Positions 21,784-33,966 of a stretch of DNA of 64,000 nucleotides are shown here, piece after piece. Every line of letters begins with the position of its first letter. Position 1 is the first letter of the stretch. Source of the stretch: Stagonosporopsis chrysanthemi (lineage: Eukaryota > Ascomycota > Dothideomycetes > Pleosporales > Didymellaceae); assembly GCA_022560025.1 (NCBI GenBank), contig JAFISE010000072.1, positions 62,001 to 126,000 on the forward strand, read 5' to 3'. The notes below the pieces were generated by a model that saw only the letters and a program-made list of their open reading frames with translations, was not told the origin of the DNA and ran no database searches. The translations under genes were made by a program, and so were the position numbers.

Positions 21784-24700
21784 AAGTTTGTACTTAGCTT
21801 TTATGTGCTTTCTAACTCTAAGTATCCTAACTATTAACTAGGTACTTGTTATTGCAATCTTTTTTACAATATTTTATAATTTTTTTAACTTACTACTTGT
21901 TATTGCTATTAGCTTAGTAATAGAAGTCTTTCTAAGTTAGTATTCTTAAATTAGCTAGTTCTAATAGTAATATATAGAACACTAGGTAGATCTTTGTATT
22001 CTTTAGCAGGTCTAGTTAGTAGTTAACTAGGCTAATCTACTTTAAAATAAAAAATAGTCTAACCTTAACTTTGTTTAGTTTTTTTAGTCTTTGTGTGCGT
22101 AGATTTTTTATAAGAAGATATACTTTATTTCTTTCTTTTAGCTAAGGTGCTGTTTTTCTTTTCTAATTTGTATAAGAAATTGCTTATAACTAAGCTTTAG
22201 TAATATTGTTAAGCAATTTCTAGTATACTTTCTTTAGTCTCTACACTAAGAATATTGCTAACTTTATTTAGATATTACTTTTAAAACTTTGTATAAAGAG
22301 ATTTAGATATTATCTATAGCTAGTAAAGAATAGTATATAGCTTATTACTTTGAATTTCTTGTTGTTGTATGCAATCTGTGCTATAGGCAAGAGTAAAACT
22401 TAGTTATTCTACTACTAGTTGCAGTATATTTAGAGATACGTTTCTATTGTCTAGTTTACTTGTTCTATCTGTCTGTCTATCTGTAGATAATAGGCTGTTA
22501 AAAGTTTCTTTTTAGTTTCTACTTCTACAAAGAATATTGTCTAGAAATTTAAAGTAAAGAGCTTGTCTTTATTACTAATAATTAATTTAGGAATACTGTA
22601 GTGTTAAATAATCCTGTCTAGAAACACTTATACAAGCTACTCTGTAGTATAGCTGTATTAGAAAAGTACAAACTTAGCGGCTTTTATAAATCTATCTACT
22701 ACTACAAATATTAAGTTATATTTATAGTCTATAATAGAGTTCTTAGACATAGGTAGTTGTATAACAAAATCTATTGTAATATTTGTCTATAGTACTATTA
22801 GTAGCTTTATTACCTACATTTCTCTATATTTTGTGTATGTGCTGTGTTTATTCTATTAGCAAGTAACATAGTTCTTAATATACTTAGTAACCTTGTCTTT
22901 TATATTTTAAAACTTATAGTATTATCTAATAAGTTCTATAGTAGGCATAATTCCTAGGTGTCTATAAAGCATATTATTATAGTAATCTTCTATAATCTTT
23001 GTCTATAATTTGTTAAGTACTTGTATTAATATATATTGTTCTCTCTAAACTTGTATAATTAGGTTAAGCTGCTGCAATAGTTCTAGAGATCTATCTTTGT
23101 TAATTTCTAAAATAGTAGCTTTGTTAATTGTTTTCTTGCCTATAAGGTTATGTCTTTAACTAAGAGTGTCTACTCTGCTATTGTCTTTACTTAGAGTGTA
23201 CAGTATCTTAAATTTGTACTGTCCTAGTATCTCTAACTATCTTACTTGTTGTCTGTTCTATACCTTTGTAGTAGTAAAGTATACTAGGTTCTTATAATTA
23301 GTATAGACTATAAGTTCTAAACAGCTTTCTGCGTATACTTACTAATATTCTAGAGATAAGATAATTACTAGTAGTTTCTTATTGTGTATATTATATTATT
23401 CTTCTAGTTCTAAGAACTTGCGTAAGTAATTAGTAATTAGGTGCTTTTATCTATCTTTTTCTTGCGTAATACATACTCCTAGTGCTAAATCTAAGGTATT
23501 TATTTCTATTTGTATAAGCTTATTGCTTTTAAATATAATTAGTGTTAAAGAGTTAATATATAGCTATTATAGAGACTTAAATATATTATCTTATTTCTTT
23601 CTTTATATAAAGAGTATATCTTTATCTGTTAGCTTTATAAGTAGCAAGGTCTTCTTAAAGTAATCTTTAACAAAGCGTCTATTAAAGTTAACAAACCTAA
23701 GGAATTCTTAAATCCTTTTAACTATTATTAGAGTAGGCTAATTCTTTACTATATCTATCTTAGTATTGCTTATCTTTACTCTATATTATCTTACAACAAA
23801 CTCTAGGAATTTTACTTCTTTCTTATACTATTTGCACTTCTTAGATTTTAATTAGAAGTCTAATTACTTTAAGTATTCTAGCACTTTAGTAATATATTAT
23901 ATATGCTCTTCTAGTATTTTTAAGTATACTAAGATATTATCTTAGTATACTACTACTGTCCTGTTAGGGCGTGCTCTAAAGACATTGTTAATTAACTCTT
24001 AGTATAAAGCAAGTATATTTGTTAGACTAAATAGTATAACTAGGTACTTATAGAGTCTATATTATATTCTAAAAACTATCTCTTATTCTTTACCTTTCTT
24101 TATATAGATAAGGTTATATAGTTGTCTTAAGTCTAATATAGTAAAGTACTAAGCTCTTTGTAATTAATTCTGCAACTTTATAATATTAAGTAGAGAGTAT
24201 TAATTCTTAATTATAATATTATTAAGCTTCTTAAAGTTAATATAAAGTTGTAGCTTGCTATCTTTCTTAAGTATAAATATAATAAAGTACTCTGCAGGTA
24301 ATTCTTACTATTTAATAAATCTCTTTTTAAGGTTCTCTTTAATATATATCTTAGTATATTAAGTTCTTTCTCTAATAACTATTATAGTAGCTTAAAAGTT
24401 AGTTACTTTCTTTCTTAGAGCTTAATCTTATAATCTAAGAGCTTATACTTAGGCACAGCTTTTACTATAAGCTCTTCTTTAGATATCTATGTATACTGTC
24501 TATATATATTAGAGATAGTAAAAGGTATACTTTTCTTCTTAACTGTTAATTTGTAAGTTAGAAGCTAGTTAGTCTCTATGTAGTTAACTACTCTGTCTTA
24601 GCACATCTTAGTTAAAGAGATATTACTAATCTTCTTCTTATCTAGTAGTTATATTATAAGCTGTGCAGGATCTAGCTATATTATACTGTAGTTATAGTGC

Positions 24701-25630
24701 TCTAATTAAAGCTTATTGCGCTTTTAATCTATTAGTAGATTGTACTTTTATAACTAAGGCAATCCTAATATAATATTATAAGCAGCTGTTCTTAGAACGT
24801 CTAAGGTTATCTGTATATAGTAGTTCTATGTCTTAAGAGACTATAGTACTACTTTATAGGTTACTACTAATTCTCTTAGTATTAGTTCTCTATTAGCTAC
24901 TTATAAAGAGTATAGTTTTTCTTTTCTTTGCTTAGTTATATCTGTATAATTAATAGTATATTAAGACATATAATCTCTTTATACTCTTAAGTCTACTATT
25001 ACTATTATCTATTAGCTATTTAGCATAATAGAAATCTAAATTAAAAAAAGAGCACTAAGAGTATTGTTGTATTAATCTCTAAGCCCTTAAAAGTTATTAA
25101 CATAGGATTTTCTCTAGTGCTACTCTCTATAGTGTCTAGTTATACGTCTAAGAGAGACTTATTGTATATAGCAAAGCAAAAAATCTTTTTTAGGCTAAAA
25201 TATGTTGCGTATTTAGGATTAAGGCATTTAGCCTAATTATTACTATTATACTCTTTTTTATTTACTAAGTGCATTATTAAGATTTTATTAATATCTATAG
25301 CACTAAGAAAGTAGTATATATAGTGTTTATTCTAGTTATATTCTGTATACCTTGTTTGTAAATATTTAAACTATAGTTAGTAGTATCTTTCTTCTTTTAT
25401 TAGAAACTACTTTACTTCTAGCTTCTCTTCTTTATAAGCTTTGTAGTAGTTATAGTAGTTGTATACTTATAGTAACTAGTAGTACTTCTTATTTTATATA
25501 TCTTAGAAGACATTCTTAGTAGTACCTAATAGTGTTAGCACAAGTTCTCTGTTTATAGTGTAAGCAGGCTTAGAGTACAGTATATAAGCTAGTTACTTTT
25601 AAAACTTATTTTTTTCTTATACTGTCTATA

Positions 25631-27758
25631 CTGTGTCTGTGCACGTAGCGCCTAGATTTGCGTAACACTTACTATAAGCCTTAAAGCTTATTATAGAATA
25701 AGGCTATAGAGCTACGTATAATAGATATTATTATTAAATAATCTATTAGTTTATTCTATAGACCTATACAACAGAGTTTCTCTATATAAGCTATTTATAT
25801 AAAGTAGCTATATAGCTACTATAGGTAGTATATGTATACGCAGGTAAAGAAGGTGTTGCAAGCTTTAGGTAACTATACGCACTTATACTTTACTATATAG
25901 GCTTCTTTTCTACTATAGAAGCTTTTAAAACTGTCTTATTACCTCTTTAGAATAATTATATAGCTTCTTAAGTATTATAAGCTTGCTTCTAATGTTTTTT
26001 TTAGCCTTGTGTTTTAATACTTCTTCTACCTTCTTAGCTTTAACACAGTCTTTCTCTTTCTTCTCTCTTGCTTACTATTTATACTTCTTCTAAGCTACTT
26101 GCTTTTTATATAGCTTATTAGCGTGCTTAAGTTTAGCTATCTTTGCTTTTCTAGCCTCTTCTGCCTTAGCTTCTTATTATTTTGCTTACTTATACTAGCG
26201 TACTTTATTAATTCTTTAAGGAGAGTAAAACACTACTCTACTATAATACTCTTTAGGTTTCTAGAAGTTAAGAAGTTTGCTCTTCTTCTTTTACTTCTAA
26301 GTCTTAAGAACCTTTTTTAAGCCTGCTATCTTATAGTAGAGTAGCTAGTTTTAGACTAAGATATAGTAGAGAAAGTAGCTAATCTTCCTTAGCTCCTTAC
26401 TACTCTTATCTTTAGCTACTCTACGCAGTAGAGTCTTAATTTTAAGCTAATCTTTGCTAGAATAAGTTAAAGAAGACCTTCTGCTAGTATTAGAGGCCTA
26501 GAGAGAAGGCTTAGCAAAGTAGTAAAGAATAACGTTAGGCTAGAAAGGTGCTATACCTATTGCTTTAAAAGACTTAAGTATTAACCTCTAAGTAAACGTG
26601 CTTATCTAGGCCTTACAGAATAGTTAGAAGAAGTTGCTCTTTTTAATTACTAATAGTCTCTAGCTATTATAGAGGTATGTTGTAAGCTCTTTTAAATACA
26701 CAATTAAGAAAGGCTTAAACAATACTACGTCTAATAGCTACAGCGTGTAAGTTAAGTAAAGAAGAAAGATAGCTAAGAGTATCTTGTTCTAATTATAGTA
26801 GTTAATAAAGTCTATTGTTATATAGAATCTATAGCTGTTAAGGATTAGAAGATGCTACTTTTTCTACGCCTTAGTCTTAGTAAAGCAATTAAATACCTAT
26901 TAAAGCTAGGCAAGGCCTATATTATTATTAGTCTAGCTAGTAGGTAAGGAGGAAACAAGTATATTGTGTACCCCTAGCTCTATCTCTTCTACCTAGCTTA
27001 ATTGCAAGGTACTGTTAGCAGACTTATAAAGGAGGCCTAGTAGCAGTACTGTCTTATTACTACACACACAGGCTAGCAGTATAATATAGGTATAATTACT
27101 ATCTTAAAGTAATACCTTAACTTCTCTCTTCTCTTATATCTGCCTACTAAATATATATTTAGTTCTAGTAGTAATTCTAATTATAAAGCTCTTTTTATTT
27201 ATATTATATATATAGCAGCTGTAAACCTTATATTTAGTAATCTTATATAGTAGTAGGTTAAAGTATAGCTTATATTTTTAATATAAATTAGCATTCTAAT
27301 AATTAGTATCTATACCTATTAAGTATTAAGAGATAGAATAGATAGAGTAGTTATTAATAAACTAAGTGACCTAGCTCTTGCTTACATATTTCTTAGCTAT
27401 AGATAATATAAATTTCTGTATTATCTCTTTTATAAGAGGTATATAACAAGCAGTAAACTCTTTTATATACTTTATAAGCTCTAATTCTTGTTGTAAGGTA
27501 AGTTTCTGCTAGTTAAGGTTCTTAATCTCTAGAGGTGCCTAAACCCCTCTATATCTCTACACTAGTGTTAAGCAATTAATACTAAGCTAATTAGCAATTG
27601 TTTAATATACAAGTTTTATTTCTAATTCTAGCGCTTTAATTACTGTAAGCGCATTATTAATAAGTGCTATAGTTGTTAAGTTATAACGCGTTAAAGATAG
27701 ATACTTGTTTTAGTAATTAGGCGTTACGCAAATCTAGGCGTTACACGCACAGACATAG
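25631..27758 (-). mobile_element. Pogo/Tigger-type DNA transposon nested in Gypsy copy A
   Basis: A 2128-bp insert with terminal inverted repeats: left CTGTGTCTGTGCACGTAGCG..., right (reversed) CTATGTCTGTGCGTGTAACG..., continuing through CCTAGATTTGCGTAAC at both ends, flanked by TA (25629-25630 and 27759-27760). Copies B and C of the Gypsy lack it at the equivalent place, which proves insertion. The minus strand encodes a decayed DDE transposase with LLILNSYRFYITIDFI, NKILLAIFLLYLTYTLxLLD, a pogo/Tigger-like catalytic region, and KKSNFF downstream. It contains many stops and is inactive. It resembles the Molly-type elements of Pleosporales (recollection only). Confidence 0.8.
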
Positions 27759-29148
27759 TATAAGCTTGTACTACTTAGCGTTAGATTGCTCTAAGTGCTG
27801 TAGCTATTTCTTAAAGTTCTAGAGTACCTCTAGGTCTCTTTTAAGATAGTTCTTAGCTCTTATAATATTGTTTAGGTGTTAAAACTAATTAATCTTGTCC
27901 TAATATATATTGCGCTCTGTTTCTTCTATATTATCTTCTATAAAGTTGCTATATTCTTCTACTTATTAGACAATACAAGAGCAGAGTATAGATAAAAATT
28001 TCTTATATAGCTTAGAAGCTCTACTATATATATTATAATAGTTCTTATTAGAGGTAATATACTCTTTATCTCTAGACTCTAACTGTTTAGAGTCTTCTTT
28101 AAGGCGTCCTACGTCTCTAGTAAGTACTTTCTACTTACTATTATTAGTGTTATTACTAGTAAGTATATTAAGTTACTATATTACTTTGTTTTTACTTTAG
28201 CAGTCTCTAGCAAAGTGTTCTACTTTGCTACATATATAACAAGTTACTAAAGACTTGTTTTTCTCTTAACTACTCTTGTTTTTTTTATTTTACTTTTCTA
28301 GCTCTTTATTAAGGTTAGAGAGATCTATTGCCTCTTAGCTATAGAAACTACTGTTAGTACTATTATAGACTCTTTGCAAGGTATTAGATGTATAACGTCT
28401 GCTTTATTGTCTATAACAGTTGTCGTTTTTCTATTAGTTTTGTAGTTAAGTTAGTAGTGCTTAAAAGGCTTAAGAATATAAGTTGTTTCTAAGTTCTTTT
28501 ATAAGTTTAAACAAACGTACGTTAATTTTAGGTGCTTTAGTAGCTAGCTATTCTATAATATTAATTACTATACTAAAGTATATAAGTTCTTTTCTTAACT
28601 TTTAGTTTAAGGCCCTTGTAGAATAGTATTATTAGCAGTGTTGTTAAATCTAGTTAATATTGCAAGTTGCTAAAACTCTACTATATAGTCTGCAACTAAA
28701 GTAGTTTGCTAAAGATGCTAAATATTATATTAAGCTATTATAGGTTTGTTAGATATTATAAACACTAGTTAGATCTGTTCTTTAAATAAGTTAAAGTCTT
28801 CTATCTACTTGTTAGTATTAGTAAAGTCTTTAGTACTATAGTAGTAGCAGAAGAACAGCTTTATCTATGCAAAAGCTCTGCTACGTACATAGCTAGTAGC
28901 TAGAGAGATATATTAGTCTTCTAGTACTTTATTACCTTAGAATATAAAGTAAAGGTCCTATTATATAAGCTAATCTTCTAACTTGTTACAACTACTTTTA
29001 TAGAAGTTAGGCTTAGCAATGATTATATTGTTAGAAGAAGTTAAAGTACTGTCTATATCTATATTGTTGTAACAAGAGTTAGATAGGCAAGAGCTACTAG
29101 AAGTAGCACAAATTCCTAAGGTAGTAGACATCTTATAAGCATTTAAAA

Positions 29149-29380
29149 TATTAAGATTATACTTTAAGCAAAGCTTGTAAGCACTCTTTAATTAGTTCTT
29201 AGAGATAAATACAGTAATAAAAGGTTTACAGAGCTAGTAGTAAGGATTATAGATACAATCTATCTGTCTTAAAAGCTAAGAGTAATAATAAATAGTATAG
29301 AGTAGACTATCTAGCTTAAAGGTTAAGTTAAGATCTAATAACAGAGATTATTACTTAGGTTAAATATAAACCTTAATAGT
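29149..29380 (-). repeat. Gypsy copy A, right LTR (5' LTR), recognisable part
   Basis: It begins TATTAAG (TG changed to TA) and aligns by eye with the LTRs at 38801 and 50972 for about 230 bp (ACTTTAAGCAAAGC..., TTAATTAGTTCTTAGAG..., GATTATTACTTAGGTTAAATATAAAC). Beyond about 29380 it diverges, so the outer LTR end is replaced or too decayed to see. The gag ATG is only about 17 bp from its inner end. Confidence 0.7.
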
Positions 29381-29964
29381 TGTGTCTCTATAAGACTAAA
29401 TACTAAGGCAGTGTTAGAAGTCTTAGAGTCTTAGCAACTTAAGTCTTATAAGACTTTAAGAGTTTTAGACAATAAGCTGCTTTTATAAGTCTTTTGTCTT
29501 AAAGTTAAATTACAGGCTTTGTACAAGTCTTATAAGACGCTATATCTAACTAGTAATAGTATTGTTATAAGTAGCTTGTTATTTCTAAGCAAGATAATAG
29601 CTTACTAGAGAGTTGCTATCTTGTCCTGTAATTCTTCCTTGCTACACAACCTAACAGTTCTCTTTTCTCTAGTTTATGTTTATAATACTTGCTTAAGTAG
29701 AAAGACAAGTAACTGCCTTTAAGGTGCTACTAAATAACTTAAGGTCTAAGTAAAGTTATACAACTACTTCTAAGCTTCTACTCTGCTTTTATAAGTCTAG
29801 GTTTAGCTAAGAGCTAGCCTGCTTACGTAAGTAGTTTATATATAAAAAGCTAAGACACCTCTAGGCTAGTATAGCCTAGCTGCAGCTGCTAGTTGCTAGA
29901 AGGCCTAGTACTAAGTGCTTAAGTTAGGTACCTCCTTAAAAAAGAGATATTGTTAGGCTCTAGG
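29381..29964. other. Unassigned AT-rich repeat DNA with palindromes
   Basis: The segment between two retrotransposons contains a perfect 16-bp palindrome AAGTCTTATAAGACTT (29441-29456), a second copy lacking the last two bases at about 29525-29538, and half-copies around 29480. This suggests a small foldback element inserted in the LTR of Gypsy copy A. The rest, to 29964, is not recognised. Confidence 0.5.
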
Positions 29965-30089
29965 TGTTAGACCCTAGCTAGGCTAACAGTAACAATATAA
30001 TACTACTCTAAGCCTATACTTACAGTCTGTAAGTACTGTTAACTTTTTTAGTGCTTGTTTAGCTTAGCAGCTTAGGCTAAGTTCTAATA
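29965..30089 (+). repeat. Second Gypsy family, 5' LTR (125 bp)
   Basis: It starts TGTTAG and ends CTAATA, a decayed form of the canonical TGTTAG..CTAACA termini. The same sequence recurs at 37188-37304, about 38356-38449 and, inverted, at 50412-50536. The reverse transcriptase of a plus-strand element follows about 250 bp later. Confidence 0.75.
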
Positions 30090-33000
30090 ACTAGAGCTTG
30101 CTATTAGTAGCATCTATAGTAGATATTAACAAAGCACTAAAGAAAAAGAACTCTATTAACTTTCTCTTAGTCTTCTTAGATTACTTCTAAAGAGAATACT
30201 AAACCTTTCTAAGAGCTAAAGTAGACTAACTAGCACTGTACTAGAGTAAAGATATTAACTACTCTATTAAATTAATAAAAAAAGACAGCAAGCCTACTAT
30301 AATACTATAGAGGCTGCTCTATAATATGTTTTAAAAAGAGCTCCTAGTCCTTTAGCAAGAACTAGCTAGCTACCTAGACAGAGCATTTATCTAAGTAAGT
30401 AAGTTAAGCGCTACAGCCTCTGTCTTCTTTACTAGAAAAGCTAGAAGAGGATTGCACTTTTATATAGACTATTAAGCACTTACTATAGTAATAAAAAAGA
30501 ATAAGTACCTACTTTTTTTTATTTATAAGATACTATCTTAGATCCTAAAAGCTAGACAGTTTATAAAGATTAATATAATCTAGGCTTTTTATAAGATCTA
30601 TATTGCTAAAAAAGATAAATAGAAAATAGTGTTCTATATATGTTTTAGACTATATAAGTAGCAAGTAACTCTATCTAGCTTAGCTAATACTCTAAGTATC
30701 TTGTAGAGGTATATTAACTAGGTACTAAGAGAATACTTAGACAAGTACTACTCTGCTTATATAGATAATGTGCTTATTTACTTAGATAGGTCCTAAGAAG
30801 ACTATAAAAGAAAAGTCCTTAAGGTTGTCTAGAAGCTAGAGAAAGCAGGCCTATCTCTTAATACTAGTACGAGTAAGTTCTTAGTAAAATACACTAAGTA
30901 CTTAGGCTTTATTATTAAAGTATAGAAGAAGATTAGTATAGACCTAGAGAAAATCTCTATAATCTAAGAATAAGAACTCTTAAAATTAGTAAAGAGAGTA
31001 TATAGTACTATTAAGTTTATAAACTTCTATTAATAGTTTATTAATAACTTCTTATAAATAGTAGAACTATTAACTAAACTTACTAAGAGAAATATAAGTT
31101 TTAAGTAGAGACTAAAGTAGCAGCGCTCTTTTAAGGGGCTCAAGGCTGCTTTTACAGCTAACTATCTCTTGCAAACTTTAACCTAGAGCTTAAGATAGTC
31201 TTTAAGTATAATAATTTAAGATTAGTAACTAAGAGTATACTGTCTTAATACAGTCCTAACAACTAATTATATATAGTAGTATACTTCTCTACAAGAAATA
31301 TTGAAGTAGAAGTTAGTTATACTATTTATAATAAGAAAATACTTACTATAATTAAGTGCCTTAATAAGTAGTTTATAGAACTAAGGCAAGTTAAAGACTT
31401 TGTAGTTGTTACTAACTATAAGAATTTAGAGTACTTCTATACTACTTAATTACTTTTAAACAATATATCTAGTAAGCAAGCTTACTAAGCTAGTTTAACC
31501 TTGCCTTTGTATACTAACTAAGAGTAATTAATAAATAGGTAGATGCACTGTCTAGATAGAAAGAGCACGTAGCTACGTCTAAGGTAGACAAACAACAACA
31601 GATAAGAAAATTCTATCTCTTAAAACTATTTACCTGTATTAAGTAATTAAGAAGGTAAAAGAAAGTAAAAGCAAGAGCTAGAGTTTTGTTTGCTATAAAC
31701 ATATAGCTTAACACTATAGTAGTTTTTTTTAAAGCTGCCTTAGTAACAATATAGAGTAGTAACTAGCTAACTATTGTTATGTAGACACTATAATGCAGAT
31801 ATTAACTACTGCCTAAAGATACTTTTAATACGCTAGACAAGTAAAAAACAATCTAGAAAGCAGTTGTAGCAGACAACTCTACTTACTAACTAGCTAAACA
31901 AGCTATAATAGATAGCGCACAGAAATTTCCTCTAGAACTAGGTATTAAAGCGTCTCTGTCTAAGTGCTTACTAGACAATTAAGAGAAATTGTTGTACTAA
32001 GAAAGAAAACAGGTCTTAGACTCTAAAGTTTTGCAAGGTAGAATTATTAACAACACTTACTACGTACTAATTACTAGTTGCTTAGGCAGAGAAAACATCT
32101 ATACTATACTTTTAAGAAACAACTTTTAGCTAGAAATACTGTCTATAATCTAAAGATTTGTAAAAAAATTATAATATCTATAAAGGAACTAATCTATAGT
32201 AGAAACTAAAATAAAGCCTGCTAAAGCTCTTACTACTCTTAGATAGAGTATAGAAAGATATAACTATAGATTTTATAGCAGACCTTCTAGATAGCAAAGG
32301 CTTAAAGAACCTAATAGTAGTTATATATTAGCTGTCTAATAATATAGTTCTAATCCTACTACTTAACCTTACTATTAAGATAGTAATAAATATATTTGTA
32401 TTCTAAGTAGTATTATACTATTAGGTATTAAGAGCTTTAGTGTCTAACTAGGAAACTTAATTTATAAGTAACTTCTAGTAAATAATATACACAAAATTAA
32501 ACATAAATAAAAGACTATTAACTATATATTCCTCTTAGATAGATAGAGCTATAGAATAGACAAACTTAGCAGTAAAAAGATAGCTTAGAGTATTTGTTAG
32601 CTAGGACTAGAAGAACTAGGCTAGGCTAGCGAGCTAGGTACCCTTGTATACTTAGAGTCTCTAACTTTAGGTAGGTATAACTCTATAAATATTCAAGATA
32701 CAGCTTAGTAATATATTACACAATAGAATGCGCTAAGCTAGAGCTTTTAAACAAGCTACTGTTTGCTTAGTTTAGATTAGTTTTAGCTTAGTTATCTTGC
32801 CTAGAATAGCTAGATAGTTTGTACTACTCCTATTCCTACTTAACCCTAGAGTCTACAAACTCTCTATAGCTTCTAAGCAATATACCTAAGCTAAAACTAA
32901 TTAAAATTAGGCAAGCAGTAGCTCTTTTAAGAGCTCTAGCTTAGCGTATTCTATTATATAATATATTACTAAGCTGTATCCTAAATATTTATAGAGTTAT

Positions 33001-33740
33001 ACCTACCTAAAGTTAGAGACTAAGTACACAGAGGTACCTAGTTTGCTAGCCTAAACTAGGCAGTACTTTTTTAGTAGCCTAGATTGCAATCTAAGAAAAG
33101 GTAGCTATAGCTACTAGTATTAGCCTATTCTTCTTCTAGTATAGATATAATATAGATCTCTTTTATAAAGACCTAGAGCAAAATATAGATATTCTTAACT
33201 AGAAAGTGTATAACCTAGTATAAGCAGTAGTAGCTATAGTAGAAGAGTTTAAAGCTACGTTCTAATTAGTCTAGGCTAAGACAGTAGAATTATAACAAGC
33301 CCTAGAGCTGTATGCAAATAGGCATAGAAAAGAAGCTCTGTAATATAGAACACAAGACAAAGTATAGTTAAAACTAGAAAACTACTTTTTAAATAACAGA
33401 GCTAGTTAGAAACTAGAATAAAAAGACTATAAATTTGTATTCTTTAAAGTAATATCTCCTTACAATATTAAACTTAACGTCTTAAAAAAAATCTACTTAA
33501 TATTCTATATAGACTAACTATAACTACCTCTTTAGAATTCTTTAGCAGGTTAGCAACCTAATAAATCTTAGCTTTTACTCTTAGTTATCTTAAAATAATA
33601 ATAGATCTATAGTAGAGAAATAGATAGTAGAAAAGATTTGTATAAAGAGACTTATTAAGCTAAGAAAGAAAGACTATAAGTACTTAGTAGCGTAGACAGG
33701 ACACGCTGCTTGTATATAGGAAAGCAGTGTAACTAGACTA
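30090..33740 (+). mobile_element. Second Ty3/Gypsy element (plus strand), gag-less, RIP-decayed
   Basis: Pol begins within 300 bp of the LTR, so gag and protease are missing. The reverse transcriptase runs about 30310-31000 (KELLVLxQELASYLDRAFI, FYIDYxALT, then SAYIDNVLIYLDRS, the YIDD box mutated to YIDN), with LGFIIKV and a decayed RNase H behind it. Integrase is seen near 32250-32580 and again at 33100-33700 (TQDKVxLKLENYFLNNRAS). A 445-bp inverted-repeat element interrupts it at 32616-33060. The 3' LTR was not found; the LTR at 37188 has its own target duplication and is solo. The Fot1-like copy at 33967 and unassigned DNA lie where the 3' end should be. Confidence 0.75.
32616..33060. mobile_element. 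445-bp inverted-repeat (MITE-like) element
   Basis: Arms of about 130 bp are inverted copies of each other. Both contain CTCTAACTTTAGGTAGGTAT, CTCTATAAATATT, ATACAGCTTAGTAATATATT and CGCTAAGCTAGAGC. Most differences between the arms are single C/T or G/A changes. No coding sequence lies between the arms. It splits the integrase of the second Gypsy element, whose frame resumes beyond it. Size and structure fit a MITE or foldback element; the autonomous partner is not identified. Confidence 0.75.
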
Positions 33741-33966
33741 GCAAATAGGTTTCTTTATTAAGATCTTAGAATCTGCAATATTTCTATAGGCTTATGCTTA
33801 ATTTAGACAGTTAGTAGCTTAAATTGTAGCTCTAACTTAGGTTTATCTTTTACATATACAAAAACTTCAGCTAGCTCTTTTAGCTAGCTAGATATCCTAG
33901 ATTAGAGCTAAATATAGAGACTTATCTCTTAGTAGTCTAGGTTATTAAATAACTCTTTTTCTGTTA

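Larger units (their letters stand above)
21182..29148 (-). mobile_element. Ty3/Gypsy retrotransposon copy A, internal region (RIP-decayed)
   Basis: Minus-strand gag-pol with many stops. Gag begins at the ATG near 29131 (MSTTLGICATSSSS) and contains a CCHC zinc knuckle at 28241-28200 (CYICSKVEHFARDC). Pol downstream shows a reverse transcriptase near 24250-23880 (FTILDLRQLYNLIYIKKG; the YxDD box decayed to YxDN) and an integrase HHCC finger near 22850-22870 (N-Y-V-T-C, first Cys changed TGT to TAT). The domain order gag-RT-IN places it in Ty3/Gypsy. A DNA transposon (25631-27758) is nested between gag and the rest of pol. Between the pol end and the 3' LTR lies a decayed plus-strand frame (see separate entry). 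Confidence 0.85.

Noticed and set aside
26123..26320. Small open frame in the AT-rich block (Leu/Phe-rich)
   Set aside because: Lies inside the nested pogo-type transposon, on the opposite strand to its transposase; Leu/Phe content reflects base composition.
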